Source of the DNA: UBA5158 sp963692955 | GTDB lineage: Bacteria > Pseudomonadota > Gammaproteobacteria > DSM-16500 | Assembly (NCBI GenBank): GCA_963692955.1 | Contig: OY843587.1 | Location: 1,054,001 to 1,118,000 of the forward strand | DNA: 64,000 bases | Direction of reading: 5' to 3' | Shown here: one piece after another, positions 60,917-64,000 of the stretch | Numbering within the stretch: position 1 is the first letter of the stretch | Layout of the letters: each line of letters begins with the position of its first letter | The notes under the pieces: generated by a model | What the model was told of the DNA's origin: nothing | Database searches by the model: none | Seen by the model: only the letters and a program-made list of their open reading frames with translations | Made by a program: the position numbers and the translations under genes

Positions 60917-63505
60917 ATGGCATCTTCCAGAAAAACTAGAAAACAAAAAGTTGAAGTCAATATCTATAGCAGGGCGTTAGTAGCGATTGATATCTTATCT
61001 AATAAATCCCCCCTCACAGAAGAAGAGATTGATACCGTATGCTCAAATATTCTTAAATTCGCTAAGCCTGAGCAGAACCAAACGATACAACCTTTCTTAA
61101 TTAATATTTATATTAGAGCGGTAGCCAAATCCGCAGATTATCACGCATTAGCTAAGCGTATGTTAGACGCGATCTCTAATAAACATTTCACCAAGCCGAA
61201 TAAACAAGATCTCTATAAACACGCGATTATGTTAGCCATCGAAAGAAAGGCTTTTGAAAGCGATTTTAGGCGTTTAGAAATTTACATGCTCTATTTAACG
61301 AATTCAAAAGTGGCAGACCTCCCGCCTGATATTTATCGCAGTTTTGGCGCACATTACTTTGTAGCAAGAGCATTTGAAAAAGCGGTCACTCATTTTAAAG
61401 CACTCAGTCAATTGAAAAATATTCCCGCGCAATTTTTGGGGTATATTAATTTAGGACAATGTTACAAAGAAATGGGTAACTTAACCACGGCTGTCGAACA
61501 CTATACTGAAGTCATCAAAATTTACGAAGCACATCTTAAGTCAGATGCCATCGCGGCATGCAAAGAATATATTTCGATTGCCGCGCACAACTGCGCGAAG
61601 CTGTTAGATAATTACGAAGGCGATATCACAACTGAGCCGGAAATGGCGCTTTATTATTATCGTGTTGGCGCTAAATTAAATAGTCTATATAGCTTACATG
61701 ATTTAGGTTATAAGTATGAAAATGGCGAAGATGTACGACGCAATTTCAATACCGCGATAGATTATTATCGAAGAGCTAGCAAGCTAGGCAATATAGATTC
61801 ATTAAATAATTTATTTACTTTACTAAACGCTCTGAAATTAGATTCATCGATTGAGTTAGACATGTTAGAAAAAACTGAAGATAGCGTAGAGAGTCGCGTG
61901 ACTCTTATGACCTATTATCTGAGAAAGTACCGAGATAAATTGGAGGCCAAGCGTTTTAACGATGCTGAAACAAAAGAATTCGGTAACAAAGCATTTATTT
62001 ATGCAAAATCTACCGCACGACTGAAACCTTATACGTTGCATAACTTAGCGGTCATGTATCATTTTGGGATTGGTGTGGAATGTAACGAGCATATTGCCGA
62101 AAAACTTTATATTGAATCAGTAGATAGTGGCTTTGAAATGTCAAAAGCCCATCTTGAGGTCATATATGAAGACAGATTAGCGGGTAGAAAATCAAAAGCT
62201 AATTTTATCGACGTACTGGGAGCTAAGCCTAATTTATCAGAAATAGAAATTCCGACTGACAACTATTTGAAATCTCTCAACATGAGTTTAGTTTTTGTTG
62301 AAAATAAAATCGAATTAGATATCAATACCACGCTCGAAAATGATGACCTCGCTAAAAAAAATAAAATTATTGAATTACTCAAACATAACGTTTCATTATT
62401 GAATGTGGCAAGCCTGGTCAATGTTATTCATCAAGTCGGCGGCTTAACAGAAATTTTACTGAGTCAGCGTCAATTTCACAACGAGCAATTATCCAGTGTT
62501 TTTCTTATTTTAAAAGAAGTTGAAAAAAGACTTGCACTCCAAGCTTTCGATTACACGCAGATAGCAAATTTAATCGAAGGTTTAAGTAAATTTTATCTGC
62601 AAAAAAATACGAACGATCTAGAGAAACTATTTTTAAATTTATATCAAGAAGCGCTACGTTTATGTGATAAAAAGAATGTGGGTGCGCAAGTCAAAATTAT
62701 TTATGCCGCGACGCGTTTAGAAGCGAGCCACATCGTTATCAAAGAAGTTATCCCGCAATTAATTGTCAAAGTCGATTTCGAAAAACTCGATTTCTATAGG
62801 TTCGCAAAATACTATTATGCCATGGCGATCTTGAGCTATTCTTCACCGCAGTTATTACCGAGTACCGAAATTGAAAAGTTGATCGCCTGCAGTGAAAACA
62901 TGTTAATGCAAATCCAAAGTGGTGATGAGTTCATCTTAAGACAAAACAATGTTGCTAATTATTTTTTCGTTTTTTCTCACCCAAAACTTTTTGAATCTAA
63001 AAAAGACGCTGCTAAACAGGCATTATCAAATCTATCAGATAATTTTGAAATGAACACTAGATCTTCTGACTTGCAAAAGCGAGTTATCGATATAGGCGCG
63101 CAATATTATCCAGATTACGTAGAAGAAGAAGTTATCAACACTTTTCCCGTTGATGCATATTTTTCAACGAACGTTAACGAAGGTTTTATTTTGCAAGTAG
63201 ATGGCCCAACGCATTACTTACATGCGCTGGGTGTAGAACCCATTCGCACGCAGAAAACGATATTTCGCAATGCTGTATTGAGTTTTTCAAAGCCTGTCGT
63301 GTCAGTGCCTTATTACAAATGGGATGCGTTGAAGTCAGATTCTGATTGTGAAGACTATTTTAAATCTCTGCTAAGCGAAATTAATATCAAGGTAGGTGAT
63401 AAATGGAAAAAGCCAAAACAAACATCTTCATTTTGGTATCAGCAAACCAGCTCGTCTGAACCTGAATCCGCTAAAAGTCCGCGCTCTGCGCGGTCGCTTA
63501 AATAA
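60917..63505 (+). CDS. Sel1/TPR-repeat protein with C-terminal RAP domain
   Basis: An 862-residue protein with a well-placed start (GAGGAG four bases before the ATG). The N-terminal 420 residues are helical repeats: TPR-like units (about 145-210, FLGYINLGQCYKEMGNLTTA) and Sel1-type units (about 225-300, ALYYYRVGAKLNSLYSLHDL and DYYRRASKLGNIDSLNNLF; another at 370-415). Residues 480-740 are degenerate helical repeats like those of FASTK/OPR proteins. A RAP domain closes the protein (about 755-825): V-D-G-P-T-H-Y (761-767) then S-V-P-Y-Y-K-W-D-A-L. RAP domains are RNA-binding and common in organelle and apicomplexan proteins. The last 30 residues are Ser-rich and basic. RNA-targeting effector or own-RNA regulator is inference. 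Confidence 0.82.
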   Translation: MASSRKTRKQKVEVNIYSRALVAIDILSNKSPLTEEEIDTVCSNILKFAKPEQNQTIQPFLINIYIRAVAKSADYHALAKRMLDAISNKHFTKPNKQDLYKHAIMLAIERKAFESDFRRLEIYMLYLTNSKVADLPPDIYRSFGAHYFVARAFEKAVTHFKALSQLKNIPAQFLGYINLGQCYKEMGNLTTAVEHYTEVIKIYEAHLKSDAIAACKEYISIAAHNCAKLLDNYEGDITTEPEMALYYYRVGAKLNSLYSLHDLGYKYENGEDVRRNFNTAIDYYRRASKLGNIDSLNNLFTLLNALKLDSSIELDMLEKTEDSVESRVTLMTYYLRKYRDKLEAKRFNDAETKEFGNKAFIYAKSTARLKPYTLHNLAVMYHFGIGVECNEHIAEKLYIESVDSGFEMSKAHLEVIYEDRLAGRKSKANFIDVLGAKPNLSEIEIPTDNYLKSLNMSLVFVENKIELDINTTLENDDLAKKNKIIELLKHNVSLLNVASLVNVIHQVGGLTEILLSQRQFHNEQLSSVFLILKEVEKRLALQAFDYTQIANLIEGLSKFYLQKNTNDLEKLFLNLYQEALRLCDKKNVGAQVKIIYAATRLEASHIVIKEVIPQLIVKVDFEKLDFYRFAKYYYAMAILSYSSPQLLPSTEIEKLIACSENMLMQIQSGDEFILRQNNVANYFFVFSHPKLFESKKDAAKQALSNLSDNFEMNTRSSDLQKRVIDIGAQYYPDYVEEEVINTFPVDAYFSTNVNEGFILQVDGPTHYLHALGVEPIRTQKTIFRNAVLSFSKPVVSVPYYKWDALKSDSDCEDYFKSLLSEINIKVGDKWKKPKQTSSFWYQQTSSSEPESAKSPRSARSLK

Positions 63506-63528
63506 ACGGGTGAGCGTTAAATCAAGCA

Positions 63529-63560
63529 GCCAACTATTTCAAGAAAACATAATAGCTGGC
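63529..63560 (+). terminator. Weak hairpin after the RAP gene
   Basis: Arms GCCAACTATT (63529-63538) and AATAGCTGGC (63551-63560) pair over ten positions with one mismatch, loop 12 bases, no T-run. Possibly a terminator. Confidence 0.35.
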
Positions 63561-63568
63561 CTCTAGTC

Positions 63569-63598
63569 TTGTTCACACTTCATACTATTTGGTATACT
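63569..63598 (+). promoter_or_regulatory. Promoter of the SRAP gene, likely leaderless
   Basis: An extended -10 (TGGTATACT, hexamer 63593-63598) with a TTGTTC-type -35 at 63569-63574, 18 bases apart. The start codon ATG lies only seven bases after the -10, so transcription would begin at or next to it. There is no ribosome binding site. No LexA-type operator is recognised. Confidence 0.5.
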
Positions 63599-63605
63599 AT
63601 AAATT

Positions 63606-64000
63606 ATGTGCGGTCGATTTGCTTTATACAGTTATCCCGACGAAATTATCAAATACTTTGATATTGATTATTCCGTACAGTTTCAGTCATCTTACAACAT
63701 CGCGCCGACGCAATTATCGCCGGTGATTTGCCAAGTTTCAGCAACAGAAAGATCGTTATCGTTAATGCGGTGGGGACTCGTTCCGGCTTGGGTCGATTCG
63801 TTTAAATCTTTAAAAGCACCACTGATAAACGCTCGCTCTGATACGATTGATATCAAACCCAGTTATAAACATGCATTTCGGCAACGTCGTTGTCTTGTCA
63901 TTGCGAATGGCTTTTTTGAGTGGGCACAGCGGGGTAACATGAAGCAACCTTACTTTTTTCGATTTCAAAATAATGAGCCAATGGGTTTTGCCGGCATTTG
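63606..64000 (+). CDS. SRAP domain protein (YedK/HMCES-type abasic-site sensor), partial
   Basis: The gene begins with M-C-G-R-F-A and runs off the right edge; 131 codons are seen. Cys2 is the nucleophile that cross-links to abasic sites in single-stranded DNA. The spacing of the other catalytic residues matches E. coli YedK exactly: N75 in INARSDT and E105 in GFFEW. The segments R-W-G-L-V-P-A-W and F-R-Q-R-R-C are also family hallmarks. The His (about 160 in YedK) lies beyond the window. Family function: shields abasic sites by forming a DNA-protein cross-link. The 3' end is missing by truncation of the window, not by mutation. Confidence 0.95.
   Translation, partial: MCGRFALYSYPDEIIKYFDIDYSVQFQSSYNIAPTQLSPVICQVSATERSLSLMRWGLVPAWVDSFKSLKAPLINARSDTIDIKPSYKHAFRQRRCLVIANGFFEWAQRGNMKQPYFFRFQNNEPMGFAGI

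Overview
The window looks like chromosome of a low-to-medium G+C (about 40% by eye) gammaproteobacterium, most plausibly a Legionellales/Coxiellaceae-type host-associated bacterium. This is inferred from the gene content: an FKBP/Mip-type isomerase, a ProA-like M4 metalloprotease, two DUF883 proteins, RND and MMPL exporters, several outer-membrane barrels, and many long, helix-rich proteins with eukaryote-like features and no recognisable enzyme. I saw no rRNA, tRNA, CRISPR array, insertion sequence or phage gene.

Layout. 0.2-2.6 kb: DUF4442 thioesterase-like protein, FKBP isomerase and a membrane diguanylate cyclase, all on the minus strand. 2.8-8.4 kb: a giant TolA-like secreted coiled-coil protein, a GNAT acetyltransferase and an SDR epimerase. 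8.6-20.7 kb: a 788-residue solenoid protein, two GT-C-like membrane proteins, DUF883, a VUT transporter, a Glu/His-repeat protein, RhlE helicase and a Ser-rich protein with SUMO-interacting-like motifs. 20.8-29.8 kb: an envelope/secretion block with a trypsin-like protease, TMEM43-like protein, choloylglycine-hydrolase-like enzyme, two barrels, M4 protease, DUF4239 and PEBP. 29.8-44.2 kb: unknown proteins alternating with a lipoprotein, an MMPL exporter, a barrel, a second DUF4239, a metallophosphoesterase and DUF3429. 44.8-50.8 kb: a second DUF883, a crystallin-J1/ADP-ribosylglycohydrolase-like protein and a 1424-residue protein ending in two HEPN-like modules. 50.8-60.7 kb: a structured RNA-like element with GGA loops, an RND efflux operon with a leader ORF, a REC-membrane-PAS-GGDEF protein, an OprD-like porin, Nudix and a small unknown. 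60.9-64 kb: a Sel1/TPR-RAP protein and the 5' part of an SRAP (YedK/HMCES) gene.

How the parts may work together. Most genes are single or in pairs, so there is no single large operon. The clearest transcription units are the RND adaptor and pump (ATGA overlap), the choloylglycine-hydrolase-like gene with its barrel (9 bp gap), FKBP-DUF4442, and the Glu/His-repeat gene with VUT. Two GGDEF proteins and an element with CsrA-type GGA hairpin loops hint at c-di-GMP and possibly Csr-type post-transcriptional control. The best candidates for undescribed biology are the tandem-HEPN giant, the RAP-domain solenoid protein, the tandem SIM-like protein, the GGA-loop element, and the two highly repetitive proteins (TolA-like and Glu/His-rich). 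Functions for these are inferences from motifs read by eye; no database search was run.
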